Shown piece after piece: positions 30,660 to 41,584 of a stretch of 64,000 nucleotides of DNA; position 1 is the first letter of the stretch; each line of letters begins with the position of its first letter. Location of the stretch: the NCBI GenBank assembly GCA_037693485.1, contig CM075347.1, positions 145,713,501 through 145,777,500 of the forward strand, read 5' to 3'. The DNA comes from Kitagawia praeruptora. Lineage: Eukaryota > Streptophyta > Magnoliopsida > Apiales > Apiaceae. The position numbers and the translations under genes were made by a program. Under the pieces are notes generated by a model. It did not search any database. It worked only from the letters and a program-made list of their open reading frames with translations, and was not told the origin of the DNA.

Positions 30660-31885
30660 TGTTAGTAGTATTTTTATGTGTTCGTTCGCAGGGAAGGACC
30701 GAATGTAATATCAAGTTCAAGTTTCTTATCTCTCACAATTTAGAAGTGTAGAAGAATGTTGTGTTTGTTTATAAACTAAATTAAACTAAACTAAATTAAA
30801 CTAATTATCAATCGAGAATAAAATAGATGAGGAAAACAATCCAAGAACTGGGGTTCTTCACTTGGTCTCAATACATGCTCAATATTAATGTGATATCTGT
30901 GTTCCTACCTTGCTGAAAACAATTCTTCTAAAGTTATACTGTACCCTCCCAGGTTACAATATAGTGCCTACAGCTACACCCTAATTGTCACTCCCGTGAT
31001 ACAATCAAAGTATATCTATAAACTGTTAAGTGCCAAGAATTATATGTCTCACAATTCTCCTATTAATCTCCTGATCTAATATTCAAATTATGTCTGTTAA
31101 ATCATGTACTAAGATTGCAAATTCTCTCCCAAGCTTATTACAATCCCTAGAATACAATCAAAGGTTCATGACTCCCCTAATTGTGTTAAGATCTCATTAA
31201 CAGATCAGCAAAGCAGAAAATCACGTAATCAAGCATGCATGAATACCAAGGAATACTACCCAATCCTTAGATTAAAGATTTAGTTACACATAATTAAAGA
31301 AAACAAAATAATAATGATAATGAAAACATAATATTGAAGAAAGAACTGAAGATCGAAAGTACCTTGATACGATTAAAAGCTATGAATTGTTATGATTTAC
31401 AATGGTAGGATGTGTTTAAATAGGCTCTACAAATCTTGCCTAGAAAGAAATTGCCTTCTATTACAATTAGGATTTAAAGAAGGTACCCAAAACTGCCCAG
31501 AATACAATTAGAATTAGAAAAAGGGCAAAACAGTAAATTCCAAGCCTTCTTTAATAAGAACACGTGCGCGACTTTAATCAGCACGTTTCTTTCACTTGTT
31601 TCCTATCCCAGGTTGTAGAAAATCTCTCAAGCTTCGCGTGGGCAGTAAGATCGCTGAAAACGGACTTCTAGAACTCCAGATATGGCCAAAACAGTATAAG
31701 CTGCGCAGCCTTCCCGGAAAATCCGAATTTTAATCAATTAAATCTCCAAAAACGACAAAAGCTTAGATATTCTTGGAAACCTGCACAACTACACAAAACA
31801 CATCAAAACTACACAAACTTGAGTCCAAAACAATCAATTTAAGCCGATATAGAATGTTCCAAGTGGATATAAAATCCACTTATCA
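30660..31885 (-). repeat. 5' LTR of the Athila-like element
   Basis: Full-length partner of 23862-25087. It ends CTAACA at 30660 on the minus strand, next to the primer binding site. Confidence 0.95.
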
Positions 31886-31890
31886 GTTTT

Positions 31891-32806
31891 TAGGTGTTTA
31901 TAAAAGGTAATATCTTCAACTAAAAGTAAATGTGAAAAAGGCAATCGACTAATTACCTTTAATTGTATTATGTTATTATTTATTTTTGGTTAATTATTGC
32001 TAGATATGAATTGATTGGAAAATATGATATGATTGAGATTTTTAGGTGTTTATAAAAGGTAATATCTTCAACTAGAAGTAAATGTGAAAAAGACAATCGA
32101 CTAATTAACTTTAATTGTATTATGTTTTATTTATTTTTGGTGTTTTAATAGTATAAATATCATATATATTTTTCTTTATAATGAAGGGGAAATAAGTAAA
32201 TTCACGAAATACCAAAAAAACATATATCAAAAAATATGTACTAAAATTTTTAATGTTTCGACAATTATATAATTATTAATTAATTTTAATTTAATATAAT
32301 TTTAATATACTCATGTTTACGGATTATACTAATATTTTCTTATTATAAACAACACATGCAGATTTTTAATATATTTTATTAACAATTGAAAAATATGGTG
32401 TGATATTTTCGGGTATACATTAATGATTGTAAAATTAGTTTTAAATTAAAAAGGTAACGTGTTTTAGTTCAAAAGAAAATATTAATGAAGATTAGTTTTA
32501 AATAAAAAATGTAACGTGTTTTAATTCAATATTTATGATTGGAAGATACATTGATGTTTTTAGGTGTTTATAAAAGGTAATATCTTCAATTAAAAGTAAA
32601 TGTGAAAAAAGGCAAGCGACTAATTAATTACCATTAATTGCATTATGTTATTATTTATTATAGGTGTTTTAAAAGTATAAATATCATATATTTATTTTCT
32701 TTTTAACAAAGGGTAAATAAGTAAATTCACGAAGTAAAAAAAAAACTGGTACCAAAAAACAGGTACCAAAACTTTCAATGTTTCGGAATTTATATAATAG
32801 TATAGA
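31891..32806 (-). mobile_element. Helitron-family DNA, continuation past the Athila-like insert
   Basis: Three further diverged copies of the unit seen in 22646-23762, recognisable by TAGGTGTTTATAAAAGGTAA, AAATGTGAAAAAGGCAATCG and GGTACCAAAACTTTCAATG. It ends on the minus-strand 5' signature A|TCTATACTATTATATAAATT at 32806. Confidence 0.6.
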
Positions 32807-33350
32807 TTTCTATTTTTATTCTATTTCTAAAAAAAAATAACATAGAATTTTAGGGGTGAAACCAAAATAATAGTGCGTTGTTGAGAACCCATCTCGTTAT
32901 TACCTTACCCTGTCCATAGCTTAAAAATGTATGTCTCAGTTTTGAAGAAAGAAAAATTGAACATGACAAATGGGATGCACATCTTCAGAAAATATAAGTA
33001 AAAAGGAGTCATTTGAACAACATTTTAGCTTTTCAGTAGTCTGGAGTTTGGACCATTAAATCACAAAAATGAGATGAAACTGAACCATATTATCAGCTAT
33101 CACCTATCAGGCAGTAACAAATACATCAGGAAGCAGTATTGTGTTTTTTAAGCTCTGGTTGGGGGTTGGAGATTTTCAAGAACTGCATGAACTATTGGGC
33201 AAAACAACAGCAATAATGTTCCGATGTCTGCTTTAGGCCTTCACTTCCCCTGACTTCCAGAAACTTGTCTGCATGAACTCCAAAATATATTTTTGTCAAA
33301 AATCTTGTTTTATAAGCCAGAGAGCTTGTCGTCCGAGAAAGGTCTATAAT
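32807..33350. other. Flank downstream of the OMA1-like pseudogene
   Basis: Moderately AT-rich sequence, probably former 3' untranslated region of the minus-strand OMA1-like copy. No repeat or ORF stands out. Confidence 0.4.
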
Positions 33351-34485
33351 TTACCTTGTTGCTTCGATGGCTTTGGAAAATGTGGTCATTGCTTCTTCCA
33401 TTACTTTTGGCTTGGACAGTGCCGCGACTCTCTTTTTCCCGGAAGGATGAGTTGAAAATAAGTCATGAATAAATTTAAATTTTGAATCTGAAGAGTCGTC
33501 GTCATCAAGCATTTCATACACCTTGGGTGCCTCACGAGGATCATAGGCAGCTGATGCCATCAGAAGTAACCCAATATAATCTGCTTCCTTCTCGTTGCTA
33601 AGAACAGATTAATTGATCACTCACATTTCTTTAATTTCCGTAAGCTATAAATATATAGCAGATGTACCGGTATTTTAATTGTCAATGCAGAGTATATATT
33701 GATACAAACATGGTTATCATCCATTAAGACTTGAACGTTCGATCTATTAAGTACCAAATAAAGGAGGATTGTGCAGTGTACTAATGTTTGGATTATTGCT
33801 TCACATCACATACTTACTACAGTTCTATGACCACGGTTTTACAAAGTGTAGCATGACAAAAGAACTACAATTAAGAATCATAAATTTAGTAAGTTTCTAA
33901 AGATATGTTGCACTGGACCATATTAAAGAGACAAGACCTGAAAAAGTAGGAACAAAAACAAGGACAGTAGTCAGGAGAAACCTCATGGCCAATGACAGTA
34001 GCAACTTGAGCATCCGACTTGCAATGTCTAAGTATACCATTGTACACCACAATCTTTCCTCCCGGTAGAACATAGGCATTCTTTATATTCAAATCCACCA
34101 CCACAACCTCCCAATTTAATCCCTCCAAATGCCCAGTAGAGTGTTGGAATAATCTTAAACTTAGTTATTAATTATTTGTTTTATTTAGTTAAGTATATGT
34201 TTTATGTGTTTATGTGTGATCAGCTGACTAGGTCAAGTGTATTAGAGAAGTTTTAGGGTGTTTGAATAAGTAGTAGCAGGTGGTTTAACGTGGAGTTTGT
34301 TTCTTATTTTGTAGGCACTACTATGTGAGTGCATTGCTTTCTATTTAAACAACATGTATCTTGTTTAGTTGATGTGGAAAAGAATACAATGTAGTTTTTA
34401 TGTATATTCTTCGTTTATACATATAAAAATTGCTGTATCTATATTGTTAGTATTAGGATATAACAATTTTAGTTTCTTCACTAAA

Positions 34486-34842
34486 TGTTGGAATAATTAA
34501 TCTAAACTTATTTATTTATTAAGTATTTTGAAATAATAAACATTGGCTGTAACAGGGGCATCAAACTTAGTCGTGTAGCTGTTGCGTGTTACTAGGAGAG
34601 TTGGTATTAATTTAGTGGAAGTAGTGGAACTAGTAGAGAGTTTTTAGGGAGTAGTTGCAGAATTTTAGTTATCACCTTTGTGTGGTATATCTATTTATAT
34701 TCCTGATGTACTTTGTTTTTTAATTAAGAAGAGATAACACAATGTAGTCATGAAGTGCATTCCGGTTTGAATACAAGTGTTAGTTTTCCTGCATTGCATT
34801 GTTGTTCTTATTATTATTATATATCTTTATCAAATTTCTACA
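34486..34842 (+). repeat. 5' LTR (B) of the composite element
   Basis: Starts TGTTGGAATAATTAATC, ends TTTCTACA, followed by the primer binding site. Nearly identical to 35615-36008 apart from small indels and the 34-bp duplication. Confidence 0.85.
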
Positions 34843-34934
34843 CTTGGCATCAGAGCTTGAAGGGGGAGTATCAAGGCTTAACAGCCTTCCTTCCGATCCT
34901 TAAGCATAAGAAGGGGCTGCGACAAAGAACAAAG

Positions 34935-35222
34935 ATGGTTGTTGATGAGAAGTACACCAACAAAGTAAATGGGAGGGTGATGAGAAGTGCATCACAAGAT
35001 GAAGATGAAAGTGATGAGATTATGGGTGATTATGTGCACCCTGGAGAGAAGTGCTCCAAAATTGTTTTTGATGAGAAGTGCATCAAACTTGATAGTGGTG
35101 AGAAGTGCATCACAAAATTAAGAAATGGTGGTGAGAAGTGCATCACAGATGAAGAGAAGTGCTTCATAATTTTAGATATTTTAGTAATTTGGTGTGCAGA
35201 TTGTGTGGGTATTGATGTGTAG
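34935..35222 (+). other. Interior ORF with GEKCI repeats, doubtful coding
   Basis: An ATG-initiated frame of about 95 codons inside the composite element, carrying repeated (G/D)EKCI units written by a repeated GAGAAGTGCATCA word. It resembles no Gag or Pol domain. It may be a by-product of the DNA repeat rather than a protein gene. Confidence 0.3.
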
Positions 35223-35614
35223 ATTAAAAAATGGATTTGTGGTGGTGCGTGTGTGTCGTGCATACATAAGTTTCATGTGTGTATATGGCACTGGACAAAA
35301 TTGTTGGTTTGAGTATGGGATCAGTATGGGATGCTCCTTTCTCAAGCTAGTATGAGTTGTTCTATGGTGGTAGTTAGAGTGCAGCTAGGGACGGCGATGC
35401 TGAGTGCTTATGTGTGTATGTAGGAACTGGTGCACAGCAACCGTGAGAAATGAAAAAAAGCGTGAAGAAGATTAAGGAGGCGTCCAGGCCAGGTGCTGCT
35501 GTGTTGCGGTGATGGCGCAGATGATAGCAAATGTGCAAACGTTTAAGATGAGTATCTAAAGCATGATCCCGGAGCTAAGGACTTATTCAAATAAGTTTAG
35601 ATTAAGGGGGAGAA

Positions 35615-36008
35615 TGTTGGAATAATTAATCTAAACTTATTTATTTATTAAGTATTTTGAAATAATAAACATTGGCTGTAACAGGGTATTTTGAAATAAT
35701 AAACATTGGCTGTAACAGGGGCATCAAACTTAGTCGTGTAGCTGTTGCGTGTTACTAGGAGAGTTGGTATTAATTTAGTGGAAGTAGTGGAACTAGTAGA
35801 GAGTTTTTAGGGAGTAGTTGCAGAATTTTAGTTATCACCTTTGTGTGGTATATCTATTTATATTCCTGATGTACTTTGTTTTTTAATTAAGAAGAGATAA
35901 CACAATGTAGTCATGAAGTGCATTCCGGTTTGAAATACAAGTGTTAGTTTTCCTGCATTGCATTGTTGTTCTTATTATTATTATATATATCTTTATCAAA
36001 TTTCTACA
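35615..36008 (+). repeat. 3' LTR (B) of the composite element
   Basis: Matches 34486-34842. Carries a tandem duplication of TATTTTGAAATAATAAACAT and the following bases near 35655-35720. Confidence 0.85.
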
Positions 36009-36013
36009 TAGAG

Positions 36014-36660
36014 AACTTAGTTTGATGCCACCATGGCCAAACCACTCATCTGTTTAATCTTCAAGTCACTTTGTAATGCCTGAAGTATCTGGTTTGAGAT
36101 GGACCGTACTCGTGCACTATCAGGATGATCCTGGGGAAGAACAAAAATTTCTTCCCTCATTCTAAAAAGAAAATTTCCAAGACTTTTGTCTCTGCTTGCT
36201 AGCTGAAACTATTACGAACTGTTTTCTTTTCTAGTAAGGTATAGTTTCCCAACTGCCAATAAAGAGCCTAACGATTGAATTCGTATAAGAAGCAAGTTTT
36301 GATAGTATTAGTTTATGGTGATGATTTTTCGACAAGGAAAAAAAATCTCTACCAAAAACTTTTTTCCTGCACCACTTATTGCCAAGGCTAAAACCATGCA
36401 TGTTTGTTATAGTAACTGTGCGATGAGAAATTTTAAGGGCCATGTTCGAGTTTGTTTCTAAACTTATGTACTCGAGAATCAGTGGATCGAGACAGAGATC
36501 GCCATGAGAACAATGAGTTTCTAAATGGAGTCAAAGAGTACCAGGGAAAAATATGAATGTTTAGCCTCTGAAAAAATAGTTTGAGCTGCAGGCTGGTAAT
36601 TTTCGGGTGCAATATTAAGCTTGCAAAAAAGCAAGTCATGGTAATTTTCGGGTGCAATGT
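36014..36660 (-). pseudogene. Upstream exon remnant of the OMA1-like pseudogene
   Basis: Patchy match to the first exon of the neighbouring gene, including sequence for ETIPY, ALQSDLKIK and FPWYS, in different frames. Near 36592-36660 the sequence TGGTAATTTTCGGGTGCAAT is repeated in tandem. Confidence 0.55.
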
Positions 36661-36990
36661 TAAACCAAATCATTATTTTTGTAGATCAGCCCTACCTTAC
36701 TAATATAATTTGCCAAATTTGCACCTTCACTTTAAACTTTTAATACTAATGAAAATATAGTGATTAACTTTTCGGACATGCATTACTTTTTTCCACATCC
36801 TAACAATGCCAAACTGACACAAAATATGTGATATGCATTACTCATTCAAATAAGATGTAATATGCAATGTTGAAGTTTTGATCCATGAAATGTACATTCA
36901 ACATTTTATCTCAGAAATCGTGATTCTTATATAAAAGTTAGAGAGCTCGATCAAAGGGCCTTAGTTTACCTTAGATAAACCTTACATACA

Positions 36991-38740
36991 TTAATTTCTA
37001 CATCGTTGTCTCTTGGTGGCTTTTGAAAATCTAATCATTGCTTCTTCCATCACTTCTGGCTTTGACAGCGCCTCGGATCTCTGTTTACCAGATGGATGAG
37101 TTAAGAATCTAGTACAATATTTAGTGTCGGGATCAAGCATTTCATACACCTTCGGTGCCACACAAGGATCATAACCAGCTGATGCCATCAGAAGTAACCC
37201 AATATAATCTGCTTCCTTCTCTCTTCTGATAATAGATCAAATAATTAAAAATTAGCAACTTATGTACAAACTGTAGCAGGATAACTATAATTAACAATCA
37301 TTATGTCATTAATTTACGTAGAATGTGTATGTAAATTCTGATGTACCTCTGACAGCCACGATAGAATTTTTCCAGATTTTGCAATATAGCTGGGAAAATG
37401 AAAAACCACAAAAGCTTTGTATATTTTTCAGCACAATGCCTTGCAACAACATGCCCAACCTAATCCAACAACAACAAAGATAAGTGGTCAGTTTCGCTTT
37501 AGACCTCAATCAATTTTTACTTTCCTATAAAATATTTGGGGCACCTTTACATTCTCTTTGATGTTTTTGCTACCCTTGTTAACATTTTTTTTAAAAACAT
37601 AGATTGCACTTGCAGTTTCCAGTTGGTTACACTAGATCTTATTAAAGTGAAAAGACGTATTTTGGAAGTATTTAAAAGAGTAGGAGCACGGACAATGAAC
37701 GTAGATACCTCATGGCCAATGATAGCAGCAACCTCTGCATCCGACTTCAAATGTGTAAACAAACCTTTGTACAACACAATCCTTCCTCCCGGTAGGCAAT
37801 GGGCACCACAAGAATGTTCATCTGACACAACAACCTCCCAGTATATTCCCTCCAAATGCCTAGTGGAGAATTTAGTTCGCGACCACCATGGCAGTTTTAC
37901 TTCCTTCTCATCAAAATTACGGTTAATATTCATTGAACCAAATTTCAAATCACTCATATTTTTAATCTTCAAGTCTCTTTGTAATGCCTGAAATATCTTA
38001 TTTGAGATTGACCTTGCTTGGACATTATGAGGATGATCCCAAGGAAGAATCTTATAATCATCTAGTTTTTTAAAGAGATAATCTCCAAAAATTGTGTCCA
38101 TGATAGCTGGAATTATTACGAAGTGTTTCCGTCTCGAGTAAGGTATAGTTTCCCAACAGCTAAGGACACTAGTAACAGTACCTAAGCCAGTCATATAAAG
38201 AATTCTGTGATGATTTACATGTTTGATGCAATGCGTTATCTGTTTCTTGTAAAGCATAATATGCGCAGGCTTCAGGGGTAGTCTTCCGTGGTTGTGATAA
38301 AGCCTTAGAGCACCAAGTGATAAAAGAAAATACGGAGTCAATTTCAGTAAAGTACTGATTCCTGAAGCAGCATCTGATGGATGTGGAATGAGAGAATGAT
38401 CAAGGTTACAGAGTATATTAGGAGCTGAGCAATTTTCGGGCTTCATCGAATACAAGAACTTAAGGATTGAACTCTTATACCAAGCAAGTTTTGTTAGTGT
38501 TGTTGGATTATAATGATTCTTTTTCGACCAAAAAGTAAATCGTCCAAATAGCAATTTCTTTGTACACCCCTTAGTGCCAACCTGATCATTGTCAAAACCA
38601 GGATGTTTGCTTTTGAAACCGAGATTGTAAGGACCATGTTGAAAAAACCGAGATTGAGATGAAGAGTACCAGGGAAAACTCGAATGTTTAGCTTCTGAAC
38701 CAAACAACTCATTCATTGATAGTGTGGTGTTCAAGAACAT
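36991..38740 (-). CDS. OMA1-like: OMA1-like mitochondrial M48 metallopeptidase, three exons
   Basis: A zinc peptidase of the OMA1 family, which acts in the mitochondrial inner membrane in stress-linked protein processing. Exons by eye: 37709-38740, 37347-37459, 36991-37225, with clean GT..AG junctions, giving about 459 residues, close to the usual plant size. Features in order: a Ser/Arg/Phe-containing N-terminus that may target mitochondria; a hydrophobic segment TPYFLLSLGAL; CWETIPYSRRKHFVIIP; LPGGRIVLYKGL; then HE at the end of exon 1 and VGH at the start of exon 2, forming the HEXXH zinc site as HEVGH (about 343-347); EKEAD in exon 3 gives the third ligand; DYIGLLLMASAGYDP and HPSGKQR close the family signature. 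ATG 38740 is the first in the frame. No lesion seen; expression is unknown. Confidence 0.82.
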
Positions 38741-39384
38741 TATGTTCTCTGAATAAAATCTTACTCTAACGTGATGCTCGATAAAGGGGAGGGGTGAAAA
38801 CGAGTTGAATATATGTGAATAATATTATGATGAGATTTAGCATGAATTTATATTTACTTGTTTGGATTTTGGATTCGAGATTCATAAGTCATGGATCTAT
38901 TTTTGACAAGTATCAAATTTTACGAGTAACTTTTCATAATTGGTTTAGAAGGTGGGTTCATAACAACTATTAAATAATTTATAACTAATTATAACATTAT
39001 TATTTTAGTTTTATTAAATAGAACCGTCCGTTATATAATTGGAAAAGAAGAGATTCTAGTCAGAGAAAAGGTAATGTGTTTTGGCTAAAAAAATATAATT
39101 GTCCGTGATATAATTGGAAAAAGAGAGATTTTAGTTAAAAAAAAGAGAAAAGGTAATTTATTTTGGCTGAAAAAGCTAATCAATTAATAGTAATTATAAA
39201 ATAGAAAAGATAATATGTTTGACTTGAAAAAGGAAATTGATTAATTACAAAATATATTTATATTTTTTCTGTAATTAAGTAAGGTAAATAAGTGAAATTA
39301 ATATTAATAAAGTAAGGATACTTAAGTGAAATTTTTAATATTAAACTATTATATTATAATAATAGTATAAATTTTCTGTCAATC

Positions 39385-39650
39385 ATGGTTGTAAAAATCG
39401 GTAATCGGTATAAATCGGTTGAGGTACCGATTTAATATTAATCGGGTAATCGGGGATTAATCGGAAGGATTAATCGGAGTATAAATCGGATATTATAATA
39501 ATATTTAATATATTAGTCTAATTTACAATTAAACATATCATTTTAAATAAATTCATAGGATTAATCGGATTTCAAAAATCGAATCGGTGGATTACCTTAC
39601 AGAGGATTAATCGGGGATTAATCGGCTAAATCGGGGATTTTTAGAACCAT
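39385..39650. mobile_element. MITE-like element with ATCGG repeats
   Basis: Ends ATGGTTGTAAAAATC and GATTTTTAGAACCAT are inverted repeats with one mismatch. The inside is filled with (T)AATCGG(G) repeats, more than ten copies. The sequence GTCAATC occurs close to both ends, but an exact target duplication is not clear. Confidence 0.5.
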
Positions 39651-40122
39651 GCAGTCAATCAATAAATAAATAAGGAAAGTACGAATTTTTATAAACCCCA
39701 AAATATAAAAATAGTTGACCTAAATTTTTGTCTATCAGAGTAGTAGATGCCGCAGGGCGCAGGCCCACAGCTACTAACTACCTAATAGTACCTATGGTTT
39801 CTAGTGTCTCTTTTTGTACTTTTAGCTTTTATTTTGTTTTCTACATTCCATTTTACATGTTTTTTTAAAAAAATATACATATTAAAAAAAGTAGTTGAAT
39901 AAAATTTTTCAACAAATATCTTAATTAATACATTGAAAAATAAAAATAGAGCTAAATTAAAAAAGAAAGCAAACATTGGAAGCAATAAATGTGGAAATAA
40001 TTTTGAAAAGTTAGCCTTAAATTTATATGGAAAGAAGAGAAAAACATGTAATTTGAAACAATTTTTTTTTTCAAAAGAGACATCTATAGATGAAGGAAAT
40101 AATTAACTTTTATTCTTTCTCT

Positions 40123-40179
40123 CAAACTCCAGTTCTGCTTTTTTTTTTTTTTTTTTGAAAGCAAACTCCAGTTCTGCTT
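40123..40179 (-). repeat. Poly-T insert between 18-bp direct repeats
   Basis: CAAACTCCAGTTCTGCTT at 40123-40140 and again at 40162-40179, with about 16 T and GAAAG between. This is the footprint of a poly(A)-tailed retroposition event that left little more than the tail, read on the minus strand. Confidence 0.6.
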
Positions 40180-40486
40180 TAGTAGTACATAATTAGATAT
40201 GCATATGTACAGAGTTAGATAATATCATGATTAAGATATATAATATCATGATTAAGTTGCTGAAGAACTTAGAAGGCCTTTGAATTTCTTACGTAAAATG
40301 GACATAAAATAAAATCACCATTGTCATTAGTTTCGCCACCATTAAATATATGCAAGACGATGAAAAGCTCCTAAGCTCGAGCAACATATAACAGCTCCAT
40401 TTAGGAAATTTTATTTTTCAAAAATAAGTTATTTATTCTGAAAAAAATATGTAAATACCTTTGAATTTCTTCCATAAAATGGACAT

Positions 40487-40813
40487 TGTTGAAAGTCTAC
40501 ATTAACAGGGGTGTTGAAAGTCTACATTAACAGCATACCAACCATAGACTTTTACTAACCATAGACTTTTAATTTAGTAGTTGGATTATCATAGACTTTT
40601 CTTACATGTAATTCAGTATAAATATGTTTATCTTGCCTATGTAATTCTTCAAATTGATTGCTTCATATCAATACAAGAGTCATAGTTTGTTTTTCTCTTT
40701 AAACATTGATTTTCAGCTTCCCTTATGCTACATATTGCTCTTATGGTATAGATAACTCTTCTATGTTATACTCATACACCTAACAGCAATAGCATAAGGT
40801 TCTATTTTCTACA
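40487..40813 (+). repeat. 5' LTR of the copia gag-only element
   Basis: Starts TGTTGAAAGTCTACATT, repeats that start once after GGGG, ends TTTTCTACA. TATA-like TATAAATATG near 40617-40628. It also holds three ATAGACTTTT words near 40540-40600. Confidence 0.85.
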
Positions 40814-40825
40814 TGGTATCAGAGC
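40814..40825 (+). promoter_or_regulatory. Primer binding site, initiator tRNA-Met type
   Basis: TGGTATCAGAGC directly after the LTR, the standard Ty1/copia primer site complementary to the 3' end of initiator tRNA-Met. Confidence 0.9.
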
Positions 40826-41584
40826 TATAGGTTACTTACCTCTGTTATTCCGGTGGCAGCCATTGTCTCCGGTAGCTTCATCTCTTCTCAGCCTTTTCTT
40901 TGTGACATTTTCACAAACACTTTGTGTGTCAACGCAGTGAGTTACTCAACCACTTCGGAGTTTACTTCATATCACTACTTCCACACTACCATCACTCAAA
41001 ACACCAGCAACATCAGTCATATAATCCATCTTCCCCGTTCCATTCCCCACATTCTTCTTCCCAAAATCGTAACTTTTCGAGTAGTAGAGGGTTTACTGGA
41101 TTCTTCGGTATCGATGTGGTGATTATGTATGTATGTAAATGAAGGTGTGTAGCAGTTGTGATTGAAGATTTTAGCTCGTATGCTCAGAGTGCGTCGAAAA
41201 GCCATTGATTTTGATTTGAGCGAGCTTACAGTCGTCGTGATACCAAACACCTTATTATCTCTTTTGGGCCAAACCTTTAAACTATTTGGGCCAACCTATT
41301 AACGGGCCACAAATTTCTCTTGTTCGGCCTGTCTTAAAACTAGCCCACTTAATCCACATCATAAGTCCATTAGTTTCTCTCACTCGGGCCACACAAAGAG
41401 CCAGTACCATTTTACACAATTAATTAGTCTTGCCCACTTACACCTTGGAACCCAAACTTTACCAGATCTTATAAGCTGAACCTCCAACTTTTGTTACGTA
41501 CACTTCAGCCCCTGGATTGTTTAATTTTTACATTACAGTCCCCAAAGTTTTCAAAGTTTCACTTTGATCCCTGTACTTTTATAA

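Larger units (their letters stand above)
23862..31885 (-). mobile_element. Athila-like LTR element with gag-protease only (TR-GAG type)
   Basis: Complete 8-kb element: two 1226-bp LTRs that differ by about five bases by eye, 5-bp target duplication GTTTT (23857-23861 and 31886-31890), tRNA-Asp-type primer site, polypurine tract, and one ORF for Gag plus protease. There is no reverse transcriptase, RNase H or integrase, so it must move with enzymes from an autonomous relative. The near-identical LTRs point to a recent insertion. It sits inside Helitron-family DNA. Confidence 0.92.
34142..36008 (+). mobile_element. Small composite LTR element inside the OMA1-like pseudogene
   Basis: TG at 34142 to CA at 36008, flanked by TAGAG (34137-34141 and 36009-36013). 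It holds an LTR-like left segment A (34142-34485), then a proper element B: 5' LTR 34486-34842, primer site TTGGCATCAGAGC (initiator tRNA-Met type) from 34844, a 770-bp interior, polypurine tract AAGGGGGAGAA to 35614, and 3' LTR 35615-36008. The 3' LTR has a 34-bp tandem duplication absent from the 5' LTR. No pol. Segment A begins like B (TGTTGGAATAATC) but then differs. Confidence 0.8.
33351..36657 (-). pseudogene. OMA1-like M48 metallopeptidase, broken copy
   Basis: A diverged tandem copy of the gene at 36991-38740. Its last exon (33351-33597) is open and encodes NEKEADYIGLLLMASAAYDP, HPSGKKR and MEEAM. The exon with LPGGKIVVYNG and TVIGHE (33982-34136) is cut by an LTR element at 34142-36008 with target duplication TAGAG; the exon resumes at 36014. 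Upstream pieces to about 36660 match the intact copy in patches but with deletions and frame breaks, including loss of the segment encoding about 20 residues after CCACCATGGC. No exon matching the intact copy's VGHVVARH exon is seen between 33598 and 33981, so the second zinc-binding His is missing. Not expected to make a working peptidase. Confidence 0.8.
38741..40486. other. Intergenic DNA with old repeats
   Basis: Gene-free. About 38990-39370 resembles Helitron-family spacer (repeated TATAATTGGAAAA..GAGATT and AAAAGGTAAT units, ending in AATAATAGTATAAATTTT like the local Helitron 5' end). It also holds the MITE-like element at 39385, a poly-T insert at 40123-40179 and the start of a duplicated segment (40278-40486). 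Confidence 0.45.

Noticed and set aside
37536..37991. 151-codon plus-strand frame across the OMA1-like gene
   Set aside because: Antisense shadow of exon 1 and its intron; no domain of its own.
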